Origin: Gremmenia infestans | Lineage: Eukaryota > Ascomycota > Leotiomycetes > Helotiales > Hamatocanthoscyphaceae | Assembly (NCBI GenBank): GCA_032629725.1 | Contig: JAFEVB010000012.1 | Location: 1,549,694-1,613,693 of the forward strand | Length of the DNA stretch: 64,000 bases | Direction of reading: 5' to 3' | In this document: one piece after another, positions 12,401 to 24,088 of the stretch | How positions within the stretch are numbered: the stretch's first letter is position 1 | How the letters are laid out: the number at the start of each line of letters is the position of its first letter | Notes under the pieces: model-generated | Told to the model about the DNA's origin: nothing | Database searches by the model: none | The model's input: the letters and a program-made list of their open reading frames with translations, nothing else | Program-made: the position numbers and the translations under genes

Positions 12401-14782
12401 ATGGGTGGTTGAAGCTGACGCGGATGAGGAACCGGGACTGGGTGAACAGGGGATAAAAGTACTTAAAAGTCTTGAGATGAAGGCACTAAGGCACCCTGCA
12501 TACATGGAAGAGCATGCCCCGGGCCGTTTCCAGCTTACATCCAGTGTTTCCACATGTTCCACAGTATCCTTGTCTTGGATTGCTCCATTTGCTGCAATCC
12601 GCCTGCGCTTTGGAAATCGACAAGAGTCAAGACGCTTGAAACTTCGGTTGAGCATCGCATCTTTGGGAGCCTTGACCCTCCACTTCCACGCGACCGTCAG
12701 GGATGCATACAGGGAGGGTGCACTGCAGAGGAAGGGGGCATACAGCAAAAGGGGGCATGGAAGGAAGCATAGAAGTCTGCGGCACGCGACATCCCTCCCT
12801 CTATGCCAGTCTAGTAATCGCATGTGGTGGTTGACCAGATTCGGATTATTAGAGAAATAGGTTGATAGCTAGATTATCAGATCAGCAGATAGCTGATCAT
12901 TGCGGCTATTATCAGCTGTTGTCGCAAAGAACGATTTTAGGAAGGCGATGAAAGAAGCAGAGGACTCGTGATGAACCTGATGATGCGGTTGTGTTTGGAT
13001 TATCCGGAGTATACCTCCGTCTAGAGTAGGACCGATGGTTCTGGGGTAAAATGAACTCCGTACGTCTACCTCTAAACTAGGGAAGAAATCCAAGCAAACA
13101 TGTACGGCCGAGGAAGATTGAAGTTCAGCAGCGTAAAAGAAGAAAACGTACGGATTGCCGAGGTAGATTGCATTCTTTCAGTCTACGGAGTATGCTTTAG
13201 GAATGAGGATGAAAAAACATACAAACACATTTTATAATAGGGTCTTTTGGGAGTGACTTATCCTGAAGCTTGAAAATGAGTTGTCATAGTTATTTTTCAA
13301 GCTAATTCTTGCTCAAGATACGATACGGTAAAGTATGGTATGTGTAAGGTTGGTCGGCATCAAAAACTCAATCGGCCGTCAACAACCCGCTTATTCCAGC
13401 ACCTCGCCGTCGGGTCTTGACTAACATGGGCGGGTATTCAAGAAGAAGGAAAGATGAGGTAAATTGTCTTTTCTATGCCCGAAACATCAAGATTTCACAA
13501 ACGATCAGCGTACAGTCGTGACAATCCTGTACGAGTAGAGATGCCGGGGACGCTAATGCCAGGTACGAAGCATCAAATCTCTGCAAGCCCCAGGAGTCAT
13601 TCAACTTCACTCCTCCCCTAGCACCGGCCCCGGCTATCCTCTACTGGAGCCGGAGCCGTACAATCCAGGGCGAACGGCGTACGGAGTATAACAAACAGGG
13701 TGTCGGGAGCTCGGGATGCCTGCTGAGTGTGATATTGGAGCCCCATCGGGTAGCAGATCACCATCATACATCTCTTGGCCCAGTGGCCTTGAATGCCCTG
13801 GAATTTATCTTATCACGATACCGTAAAGTACAGTACAGTACAGTATGCTATCAACTGAGGCTCTTCTCGCTGATATTTTGCTTTCAAATACACCTTTTGT
13901 TCTCTCAGGCTCAAGCGAATGCCCTATCTCATGTTATCCATCAATTCTGGCGGTAGATTGTCGATCCGTCACTGGATCACAGTCATGATATAAAGTTACT
14001 GGTCCCAAGTGCCGGCGCCTGAACTAGATCTCTTCCCCACTGCATCGAGCACCACAGTAATGAAACTGATACAGGGTACTCGCGTGGAAGTCGGACTCGT
14101 TCTTCAAGCACTCCGACCCACCAATCATCATGAGGGTACAAAATAGACCCAGATGTTAAGCCACTCGTCTCAAACGACATGTGAGGCGTCACCTCGCAAG
14201 GTAGAGTGGACCTCCGCACTCAAATATTTTCCCTGATGAATCGACAAATTCGACTGATTCAGTCTCTCATGCGACTCAGACCTAAATTTAAGTCTTTTGC
14301 TCAGCTCGTCGTTGCTATGATACATGAGGAACGAACCTAGCCTCAAAACGTTAGATGCGGCTTATAGCCTACGGGCCTCCACAACGCCCCGGTTCCAGCT
14401 GTCCGTTTACACCCTGGTACAGCATGCCCAACCTAACTGTTTATGGGCTCATATGGGCCCCGGAGACAACTAGAGTACATTAGGATTAGAATATGCTACA
14501 GTACAGTAGGAAGCCTCATCCCTGGCTTCCATACAGTAAGCCACCGAACCTTCGACGCTACGCTGAATACCCCCTGGTGAAGCGACCGGGTTCAGGTTCC
14601 CGCCCAATTGTGCTTGCCTATCTAGGCAACTCTCGTTGGCTGACCCTGGCGGTTGTGTGTTACATGTTTAGGGGCATGTTAGGGCTGCTGGTGGTTGCCG
14701 CTGAGATGGGCTCGATGGGATGGTTTGGCTTTCTTTTGGCTTGAATTTGGTCGTGGGACAGACAGATTATGCTAATTTCCCC

Positions 14783-14807
14783 CCCCCCTCCCCCCTTTCC
14801 TTATTTT
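14783..14807. repeat. Poly-C/CT tract
   Basis: A run of mostly C broken by T, read directly. Such tracts are prone to length error in assemblies. Confidence 0.8.
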
Positions 14808-14984
14808 TGAAGCCTGGCTTTGCCATGACTGCTGCGCTGCGTAAGACGCTGCGTAAGAGGGTGAAGATGATTCTATACTTCATCCATGACTCGTACTGAC
14901 TGTAGCTGTGCAGCACACTCAGTCTTCAGTGCGACTCTTGCTGACCCATCTGAGTAATAAAGCCTCTATTTGGGTACATCCAGT

Positions 14985-15009
14985 GCTGCACTGCACTGCA
15001 CTGCACTGC
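14985..15009. repeat. GCACT pentanucleotide microsatellite
   Basis: About five tandem copies of the unit CTGCA/GCACT in an intergenic region. Confidence 0.85.
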
Positions 15010-15690
15010 GCCGACTTGATCCAGTACTACGTAACAATGCATCCCATCTGGCTACCGCACCAGTAGGCAGGCGTACCTCGTGGTCGTCGTGGTTGTGCGG
15101 TCAGGGGCATCCAAGAGACTGGTAGCAATCTGCGTCAGGGACTCTCTCTCCCACCCACCGAGATGATTTGGAGAGGCCTGGTGAAGCCATAAATTTAAAT
15201 TTATCTGGCTAGCTGTAGACAGACTTCGCGCCGTGGTGATCCCCTATACCCCCCCTTTCGTGTCTCTTCTCTCCCGCCGCTCCTTTCCAAATCTCCTCTC
15301 GCTGGTCCTTGGCGTGGCATTTCAAAAGATATCTTGTATCTCACTGGCTGAATCACCCCTTTCTCCCTGTTCCTGGCCGGGATCTCCAATTATATTACTT
15401 TTACTCGTCTAAAAATATTTATCCGTTCAGCACTACGCCAACCGGACCCGTTACTACTGTTACTGTACTACTAGACTGGCTCGCTCACGAAATGAAATAA
15501 ATTATAATTATATAATTCCATGGCCCATGCTGAGCAGCTCATTTCGATATGTCTTTTTTCTTCCGCCTTCCCCTAGTCCCGCCAGGCCGTCAAGCATCAT
15601 CATCCCTGAACCTTCCTAACTCCTGGCTCCCCGTCCCTGGGCCTCCGAGAAACCCAAGAAGGAGATCTGCTCCCTTGTCTGGCATGCAAT

Positions 15691-17420
15691 CACTGCTCGT
15701 ATAAGACACTTGGAGCCCCCTTCGCACACAAAATTAATCTTTTGACTCTTCCATGTAAAATCCTCCCTTCGCCTCTATATCTCTCCTGTCCCCTCTCAAC
15801 TCAGGATTTGGATTCCTGCTGTAGCTGCATATACTCTTACCTCCGACCAACGATTCCACCTATCCCTCACCCACCTGCATTGCAACCTGCAACCAGCGTA
15901 CCTGCATACTCTCAATAGCTATTCCCGGCCTCTAAAACCCTCCTCCGTCTTACCGGCAGCAGTTCACGCAAGATCCCTACAAAGCATCTATATCGGCTAC
16001 CTACACTACTCGCGCACTACGAACACTGCATCAAGGTCACAGCTCCCGCCTATATCCTCGCGCCGTCGCAGAGAGTCTCAGATTATCAAAAAGCCACCAG
16101 GATCTTTTACGAAAGTAATAAGAAATCGTGCTCGGGCCATTTGAGCTTTTTCATAAAACACCCCGAAGTTCGCCTTTCAGTCCTGCAGCAACATCAAAGC
16201 CGCCTTGCGATAACGTTTTGATTGGAAGTCCTTCGGGTTCACCAGCTCTTGTTTTTTCAGCAGGCAGCCAGTCTTGCGCAACAACACAGGCCACGAAAGA
16301 CAACGTGAGTCCAATCCTCCCAACTTCCTAATCCTGGCATTTTCCGCCCAAACACTTGATGTTTTGCACCAAGTGGCAATGGCTCCTACAAACTGCAATA
16401 TCTCCTGCACAGTATGTATACAGTATCGCTGACTCGATATGTCTTTTATAGTCTCCATACAAAATGATGATCACCAGAGAAACCCAGGCGTTCAACATGG
16501 GACGAGGCGCCTATGATACAACCGGTGTGCCCAAACCACCTCCACCAAAGCCCAAGTAATATCAGCAATCGAAGCTTCAACCATCGAAACCACAGCTTGA
16601 GGTCCACGAGATCGCAGGAAACATCCACCTCAGCGCCGACTCGAGGTTCGCCTCGACCAGCGACATATTTCGAATTCAGCATTTCCCATTTTCTACATAA
16701 AGACATTTCTGCGAAGAAGATTTTCTAATACCCATCGAGTCGACAGTTTTGACTTCTTGTACATTACACGATTTGTAACGATTCTCATTCCTGCCATTAA
16801 TACATTCCAACACATCGATCGCCCCATCCAGCTCGAGCTCCACCTCTAATACTACACATCGCAAATCTCAACCCTTGCTTCTTTCCACCAGCGAGTCTCG
16901 AACCACCGTCCGAACAGCTCACACCTGCTGATCACGCACCGCCTTCAATATGAATCCGCTCGGTTTGGATTCACAAAATGGGACATCTCACGGGCGAAAA
17001 CATCTACGGCGTTCATCTCATCAGGACTCATGGGATACAGCATCTGGGCATTCCCCTTGGCATTTCGGCTCTCTTTTCATTTGTTTCGGTGTTCGACATT
17101 GTGGTTCCCACTTGTATCATCATGTTATTTTTTCATTATCGGGGTAAACAAAATGGGATCTCTGGGGTGTTCAAAAACTTGGGCTGGGAAAATTTGTCTG
17201 CGCATATAGAATTTGCTTTTGTTTACACTGTTAAATCTCTGTTGGAGCTTGCCAGATCGACCCTCACGGGTTGACGGCTTGCATTTGTTTGTATAGGATA
17301 TTGTAAGAAAGAAGGACACGTTGGCTGTTTTGACTACATTTTTGCTCTGCTTTGCCCATTGAAACCCCTTTGCTATTGTACTGTATTCTACTTTTTGTTT
17401 CTTGCAGGGTCCGGGCTTCT
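15691..17420 (+). other. Transcript-like zone with CT-rich leader
   Basis: This zone has the composition of a fungal promoter and leader. A pyrimidine-rich tract at 15700-15850 is followed by a C/A-rich stretch with few ATGs. A well-formed intron at 16305-16451 (GTGAGT...TTTTATAG) opens onto a 31-codon frame at 16464. Downstream sequence to about 17300 is AT-richer, like a long 3' untranslated region. The frames at 16950 and 16978 have no recognised domain. I infer a transcription unit producing either a very small protein or a non-coding RNA. Confidence 0.35.
16464..16559 (+). CDS. Possible 31-residue Pro/Lys-tailed peptide
   Basis: The frame begins with two consecutive ATGs 12 nt after the predicted leader intron acceptor. 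It encodes 31 residues ending in a Pro/Lys tail, VPKPPPPKPK, then TAA. A second internal ATG gives a shorter form starting MGRGAYDTTG. Support is the spliced context, the AAAATG start environment and ordinary codon use. Against it are its length and the lack of any known homologue that I can name. It could instead be an upstream frame regulating translation of something else. Confidence 0.3.
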   Translation: MMITRETQAFNMGRGAYDTTGVPKPPPPKPK

Positions 17421-18683
17421 GCGGGTACCTGCTTCAATGTCTCTCGGGCTGGACCCCTGATGCGAATTGAGGGTGAGGTTGGCTGCAGAGGATGAAATTA
17501 GATACCCATCATAGACTTGTATGAATGCTTCTGCAGAGAAGAGCGAGCGAGCGAGTACTTCGGAAGGACCTTTTATCGTGTGGGCGATAAAACTTTAGAT
17601 AATAAGAAACTAATAATCACATCATATTCTATCATAAACGCCTCATAGCAAACAAGCAAACCTCGTGTACCATGGGCAAAAGCAACATCACCTGTCATAT
17701 TCCGTGCCTCACAATCCGTCTTCACCTCACGCTCGGTCGTCCCGGACTGGCAAACAAATAACTCGCGGCAAACAAACGAATTCCTTGCAGATACACCAAA
17801 AGCAAAGTGAAGCACACCACCGGCACTCGCCATTTCCTAACGTATGAGATACATAGGTAAAGCCTGCCATATCAAAGTAGCTTTATTAAAACAACCCCAC
17901 GCATCTTACCTACTTTATCCACGAGTACGGTACGTAGTATCTATCTAACTAACCCCCAAGTATGCAACGATAAGCCACATGCAGATAACTCAGATGGTCA
18001 TACTAGAACCGTACCCGCCTCCACATGGCATGGCATGGCATGACATGGAGATCATGTACGCTGCACCTGCAACGCTCCCGTTTTCTATGCATGATGGGTG
18101 CGTCCGTTATCCACATCCTTCTAGAAGAAACCGCTCACTCGGTGCCAGCCCACCGCCACTGAGCGACTACTGTAGACTGGATGCTCGTTTAGGAAAGAGT
18201 TCTAGTGGATTGTCTATTTTTATGCAGCCGCGGCGTGTTTGGGGTGGGTGGATCAAGATTGATTGGGAAGGACGGAGGGTGATGCGTGGGGGTGGTGAGA
18301 GTGAGATGGGGGTAATGTATATGGGGTGGTGTGACGAGTAAAGGGGGGAGTGGGTGGAGTAGAGCGGAATGTTCCTAGATGGTCAGAGGTGGTAGCCGTA
18401 GCACTCGCGTCAAGGTAGTGGGATACTTGTAGCGAGGTCAAGCTCCAAGTGAGGATAAACAAGTCTACGACAACAACCGCACCGAAGGAAGAGTTCCATT
18501 CTAAGGCAAGTGAGAGAGGAGATAGTAACAAAGACTCAGCAAGCATCACTAAAAACCTCATCAACAATCTATCCCGCAAACACCGCCTCGACCTCGATAT
18601 CAACCCCACCATCAAGCCTCTACTCTACCCCTCTACAATCCCACCAATCCCCGAATCCCTCGAATCCCTTGACATCCGCCAAA
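17421..18683. other. Intergenic region before the ARPC5 gene
   Basis: No supportable gene. An 86-codon minus-strand frame at 17573-17833 has no domain or splice partners. A CATGG repeat (18026-18045) is visible. The last 200 nt are A/C-rich and probably form the ARPC5 leader. Confidence 0.5.
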
Positions 18684-19592
18684 ATGTCCATAATCCAGCA
18701 AGTCTCTACCGCTTCCCTCTCCGACAACTGGCGTACAATCAACATTGATGCCCTCGATCCGGAATCCTCCTCCAACTTCGACACCACAACCCTCCACCCA
18801 GCATTCGCTCCGGTTTCAGACGCCGAGATTCGCAATGTGGGACAGCAGGTTAAGCAGTTATTAAGAGGTGGAGATGCAGAGGGGGCGCTGAGAGGCGCCT
18901 TGGAAAGCGCGCCATATGGGGGAGATGCTGGGGTCAAGGTATGTGGTAGTCATCTACTTCTGTGAACGGAGAGTGTGGAAAAGGGACGAGGAAGGTTCAG
19001 GTGGGATGTAAAGGATACATTGGATAAAGAAGTGCACTTGGAGAGGAGCTAGCGGATGAGGCACAAATGAAGGGCTGAGAAAGAGGATTTGGGAAATATC
19101 TGGATGAGTAGGAGTGCTGATACGTGATATAGGAAGTGCATCTGCAGACTGTGACTGAAGTCTTGCAGTCGATTAAGGCGTCAGATATGACACCTATGCT
19201 GCAGCGAATCTTCAAGACCGAGGGTGGCAGCGACGCTTTGGATGTTTTGATGAAGTACTTGTACGTCTCCTTGGCCGTGTCTTTGGAAGAGCAGAGATTG
19301 TCTATTGATTGGTGTTGAGATTGCGAATCTCTACACATGAAACCATACTGATAGTGAGTATTTTAACAGATACAAAGGAATGGGCGCCTCCTCAACTCGC
19401 GGTCTCTCTCGAGGTTCAACCCTTACACCGCAAAGCACTGGTGCCGGATTTTCACAAATGGGTGGCCGACCACCTGCAAACGAGAGCAGCGGTTCGGCAA
19501 TGAGCGTCTTATTGTCGTGGCACGAGAAGGTTGTGGACGTTGCGGGTCTGGGATGTGTTGGACGATGCATGACGGATTGGAGAAAAGTCTAG
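18684..19592 (+). CDS. arc15: Arp2/3 complex subunit ARPC5 (p16-Arc/Arc15)
   Basis: Exons 18684-18938, 19133-19260 and 19370-19592 join to 606 nt, or 201 aa. The protein is the smallest-class subunit of the seven-subunit Arp2/3 complex, which nucleates branched actin at cortical patches and endocytic sites. Recognisable features are the N-terminal NWRTINIDALDPE segment, the helical stretch with EGALRGALESAPYG, the DALDVLMKYLYKGM block, and the C-terminal LLSWHEKVVDVAGLGCVGRCM helix with the WR end. A Ser/Gly-rich insert of about 35 residues before the last helix is longer than in animals. The start ATG lies in a CCAAAATGTC context. Intron 1 (194 nt) is longer than most here. Confidence 0.93.
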
Positions 19593-20286
19593 GACAAATG
19601 AGCATTGCAGAGACTATCCTTGGAGCCAACGCACTGAAGAGCGGTATAGATACATCAAAAACTTTGCCTATTGGAGTTCAGACGCAGCATACAATTGACG
19701 GCCTTCATGAAGAACCCTGGTTTATAATTGACCCATCCAAGTGCTACATCAACTTCTTAGCCAACTAGGCTGCTCTTTTCACATGTTTGTCAGTAAGTCC
19801 TCCGATGTCGCTGTGTATAGGATATTAAATGCTGCAACAATTAGGAACCAAGTTTTGTGAAGATTCGGTCTACCTTCCGTGAGACTTCATTCGCTTGATC
19901 TCTTACCCGCAGCGGGCCATTCGAGCTAGGACACCTTCAAACGCCGCCGCCCACTAATCCCTTGTTCCTCTTTGGTTATATTTTGAAAACTTCATGACCT
20001 CTTATTCTAGATTCAGCTAGACTCCGCTGTCGCTGGCTGCTTATATCATGCATCAGTTGCAAGTGCAGAAAGTCGCCGTCTATTTGAATAGCACGTAACC
20101 CTTAATGACAGTGTCTTGTATAGTCTCTCACTATATGAAGAATTCGGGCGAAACTGTCTAAATACTCTGCTCTACTTTGCATTGCTATACCCTTCAGTTG
20201 TATTTCAATTAACATAGTTGCGTCCAGCACTTCAATGAATACCATTTCGGAACCTCAACCCCACTCTTCACTCGCTACTTTTCATC
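19593..20286. other. Intergenic, ARPC5 to MFS transporter
   Basis: The 3' flank of ARPC5 and promoter of the transporter. No domain-bearing frame is seen. Confidence 0.6.
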
Positions 20287-22274
20287 ATGGGCCTCAGTCG
20301 AGCTGCAGAAGACCGTCCTACTCCTTCGGAAGTTTACAATTATCGAATCTACCTCCTCACAATCCTTGCCTGCCTAGGTAGCTGGATGTTTGGTTACAAC
20401 AATGGTGTAAGCAACTTGAAGCATTTTTCTCTTCATTCGGACGAATTCTGAAGCTCTACTCCCCGTTTGATGTCTCGAGAGTTGTGGACTTGAATGTCAC
20501 GGACTCTAAAATTCTTCTCCATTACACGATGCTGATCTCAAAAATAGGTCATCTCTGGTGTCCTCGTTTTACCCTCGTTCTTTCGTGACTTCCATCTCCC
20601 TCCTGTTGGATCCCATGCATATAATAATGTGACAGCAAATATTGTTTCATTGTTCCAGATTGGTGGATTGATTGGAAGCGTGGCAACCTTTCCTTGTATG
20701 AAGTACTGGGGACGAAAGGTTGCATTGATGTGTGCTGCAGTCGTGTACACCTTTGGTGCTGCTTTGCAAGTTCGTTACCCTACAAAACCATTGGAAGTAG
20801 CTGACAAGTTTCAGGCATTCTGTTACGGTAGACTGGGCATGATGTACGCCGGCCGACTAATAACAGGTCTCGGAACCGGAAGCATCACTGTCATTGTCCC
20901 CTTGGTTCGCATTTAATCCCTTTAATAGTCATCACCGTACCCCCTAGCCCGCTAATGTCCCTCCAGTACATAGCTGAACTCAGCCCACCTGCAATCCGTG
21001 GCTCCCTAGTCGGCATCTACGAGATCAACAATCAGTTCTCATCTCTGCTGGGATACTGGTGCAATTACATTGTCAATGAATACATCCCACCCACCGAGAC
21101 AAGACAATGGCAAATCTCCCTCGCCGTGCAAATCATTCCCTCAACCCTCCTTTTCTTCGCAGCCCTCTTCATTCTCCCCGAAAGCCCACGCTTCTTGGTC
21201 ATGAAGGGTAAGGTAGTCGAAGCCCGTAAAGTTCTAGCTTTTGTTCGCTACCTCTCCGTTGAACACGAATACATCAATACCGAAATGGACGAGATTCAAG
21301 AAGCTATTCAAAGACAATCTAAACCTCTCACTTCACACCCTCCCTCCAAATTGGGAATTTTCAGAGAGCTATGGTGGAAAGGCAACCGAAATCGCATGTT
21401 CATTGGACTAGGTCTTATGGCCGGCCAGAACTTGACTGGTATCAATGGCGTTAACTTCTATACGCCCACGATTTTCAAGAGCATTGGGTTTAGTGGGACG
21501 AAAGTTGTGTTGCTTGCTTCTGGTCCGGTTTCCGTCCCAAGAAACGCCCATGCAAATGCTGACAGATGAACAGGCATGTACGCTGTCGTGAAAAGTATTG
21601 CCACGATCTTCTCCCTTGTTCTCTTCATTGACCGCGCAGGCCGCCGGAAGCTACTCATTACCAGCTCCGTTGGCACAAGCCTCGCGCTCTGGTATATAGG
21701 CGGTTTTGTCACAGCACGACACGTAGACTTGACCCGTCCGCAGGAGAAGAGTGTTGCGGGGTGGGTTGCGATTGTTTGTATTTACATCTATGCGGTTCGT
21801 CTTTCACCCTCGCTCAATCCCAGTGATCTGGGCTAACGAGAACAGGCATTCTTCTCATTCGCTTGGAACGGCGTCGTTTGGGTTTATTGCTCCGAAATCT
21901 TCCCTACTCGCATCAAGGAGCTGGCAGTCTGCCTAGTCACCGCCTGCCAATGGCTCTTCCAATTCGCCGTGGCCCGTGCTTCTCCTTACATGCTATCTGC
22001 CCTCAAAGGAGGCTTCTTTTTCTTCTTCGCCGCTTGTATTACTATCATGGGTGTGCTTGTGTGGTGGTTGGTGCCGGAGACAAAGGGGCGGAGTTTGGAG
22101 GGTATGGATGACATTTTTGGCACTCCGTATGGGGCTGTTGATAGGGTGGGGTTGGAGTTGAAGAGCTTTAGACGGGAGAGGGGCTTGGGGAAAGATGGGG
22201 AAGAGGGTGATGTGGAGGGGAAGGGCGGGGTAAGAGCTGGTGAGGAGCAGATTGTGAAGGCTGAAGAAGTTTAG
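20287..22274 (+). CDS. MFS sugar/quinate-type transporter
   Basis: Exons 20287-20406, 20548-20769, 20815-20904, 20967-21522, 21574-21794 and 21846-22274 join to 1638 nt, or 545 aa. The family is the sugar-porter branch of the major facilitator superfamily: 12 membrane segments, plasma-membrane uptake of a sugar or related polyol/quinate. Hallmarks are seen in order: the N-terminal DRPTPSEVYNYRIY start typical of quinate-permease-like proteins, YWGRKVALM, AGRLITGLGTG, PESPRFLVMKGK, GQNLTGINGVNFYTP, the second-half DRAGRR, FPTRIKEL, and PETKGRSLEGMDDIFG. The 45-nt intron at 20770-20814 keeps the frame open if retained, so it is inferred from alignment logic and its GCTGAC branch site. The charged tail suits a cytosolic C-terminus. 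Confidence 0.9.
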
Positions 22275-22818
22275 TTCGACGTAGGAGAGTGGCCGTCTTC
22301 AGTTGGAAGACCAAAGTTTGGTGAGGAGGGAAGTCGGGGCGAGTTTAATGATGTTGGGCGCGGAAGTTGGAAAGAGACAGGTGCGAATTTCTTGAAAAAC
22401 CTAAAATGCTAACTTTACAGACCAATCAGTTATAGATGAATCAACTACATTTTACATACTAATGAGGACTGTAGTGGTTGATAGATTACCACAGATCCAA
22501 TAGCATGCTATCATCATGTGATATCATTGTTTACTTGGCTGAGGATTCCTAAAGACGTTCACAAACTTTCATCAAGCCGTGATCAGACAGGATGTTTGGA
22601 TGTAGTTCATAGCCAAGCATCAGACCTGAGCAGAGTTCTTTTTCTGGGTAGTTGATAGTTCACTATTCAAATATGGTAATCGGCGCCATCTCTCGAGTGA
22701 ATCAGCAACGCACCTTCCTCGAGAAAAGCAAAACCATTTCCCATTCTACACCTCTCCCAACCCCAGCTTCCACTCTCTCAATGATAACCTGCATGCAATA
22801 TATTCTACTGCGACAATT
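22275..22818. other. Intergenic
   Basis: Flank between the transporter and the 2EXR-like gene. Nothing recognisable beyond likely 3' and 5' untranslated sequence. Confidence 0.6.
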
Positions 22819-23694
22819 ATGCCTTCAACACCCCTCTCCGACATTGGCTTCCGCGCCTTCCCACCCGAAATTCGTGAAATGATCTTCAAGAAGACGCTCG
22901 CTGGGACATGGAATGGGAAGACTCCCGCGCTCATTCAAGCGCTGCGTGGATCGAACCTGTATATAGAGGCTACGACTGTGTTTACGGCCACGAACACTCT
23001 CAGGTTGCACGAGGGAAATGGCTGGAGTATGGGCGTAACGCGTCCGCGCCCATATCAGCTCCTTAAGACTATACAAATCGACCTTGGGTAAGTACTTCTA
23101 TGCCCTGTCTATTAGATGAGCCACCCTTGCTAATGCAAATGTCACAGTGCTGGTGAGGAGTTGAAGACCAGACGATTCCTGAGGATGTTCCACCCGGAGT
23201 TTGCCAAATCAATCCGGCTTCTCTATCGCAGCGCCAGCTGCTTTATTATCAAAACAAACCCAGACAGTCACCATAACCATGAGGACCTTATTATCGGAGC
23301 CATCCGGTTCTGCTTCAGAATTATCGCCTGCCTCGCCGCTGATCCAGGGAAAGGAATGGGCTTCACTACGCTAAAAGTTCTTACTGATGGCTCCCCAGAC
23401 CCTCGCGGCACCATAGACGCGAATGCGTCAATCGAAGAGCAGGACTGGCGCTTCCAGTATCATGGCGAAATATTGATCAGCATGCTCAATGCCATACTGA
23501 AGCAGAAGGCCATACTTGCTAGGGTCTCTTCGTCGAGTACACAAGAATGGGTCTGGCACTGTGATGAGGGACTTCAATACGACGTTGAGGACTGCTTGAA
23601 CCTCGACGTGCATACTCGTTCAACAATCCCGCCACTTGCCCGGAAGATGTTTAAGCAGCTTATACCCATAAGAAACAAGTCTCTCCTCGCCTAA
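22819..23694 (+). CDS. 2EXR/F-box-like fungal protein
   Basis: Two exons (22819-23087 and 23148-23694; the intron is GTAAGTAC...GCTAAT...CACAG) give 271 aa. The N-terminus reads FRAFPPEIREMIFKKTLAG, the signature of the fungal 2EXR/F-box-like domain found in many lineage-expanded Pezizomycotina proteins. The RGSNLYIEATTVFTATNTLRL segment is the usual second part. The rest has no identified domain. These proteins are presumed substrate adaptors or remnants of them, but no partner can be read here. Genes of this kind vary in number between strains. Confidence 0.75.
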
Positions 23695-24088
23695 ACAGAC
23701 GGAATTAGGTAGGTAGAAGTCGACAATTGCGTTTTAGACCGCATGGCCAGACTCAATTAAAGCAGAGCTTGGGACTCTTGCATGTCTCCCACATTCGGGT
23801 TACTTTGCAGATTAGGTATGTCCCGCTCTTCGTGCTCTACTGTGCATGCCCTCATGAACGTGAGTAGTAAGAGGATTCGAAGAGCGAAATATATCGGAAC
23901 CGAACCTCAATGAGAGTGTTGTAGTAGAGGTGCCAGGAACTTTCTGCTAGCCCGAGAAAATGATATCACGTCTTACACCACCTTGGACAGAAGTATCAGT
24001 CGCTCGAAATGACTCCGTTGAAATGCAACTATGTACTAATCTCATAACCCGACCCTAAAGTTCCAACCAGAATGATTCTATCTCTCTC

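Larger units (their letters stand above)
9484..15690. other. Long gene-poor region
   Basis: More than 6 kb without a gene I can support. Open frames of 60-170 codons occur on both strands (for example around 12300-12860). They overlap each other antisense, lack domains and have no plausible splice partners. Simple repeats include a TACAG tract near 13828, a poly-C run near 14780 and a GCACT tract near 14985-15010. I found no tRNA-like clover leaf by eye. Confidence 0.5.

Noticed and set aside
12305..12860. Overlapping frames of 167-172 codons on both strands
   Set aside because: They are antisense shadows with no domain, no splice partners and an unlikely Arg/Cys/Ser composition.
17573..17833. 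Minus-strand 86-codon frame starting MASAGG
   Set aside because: No homology I can name and no sign of introns or neighbours; likely chance.
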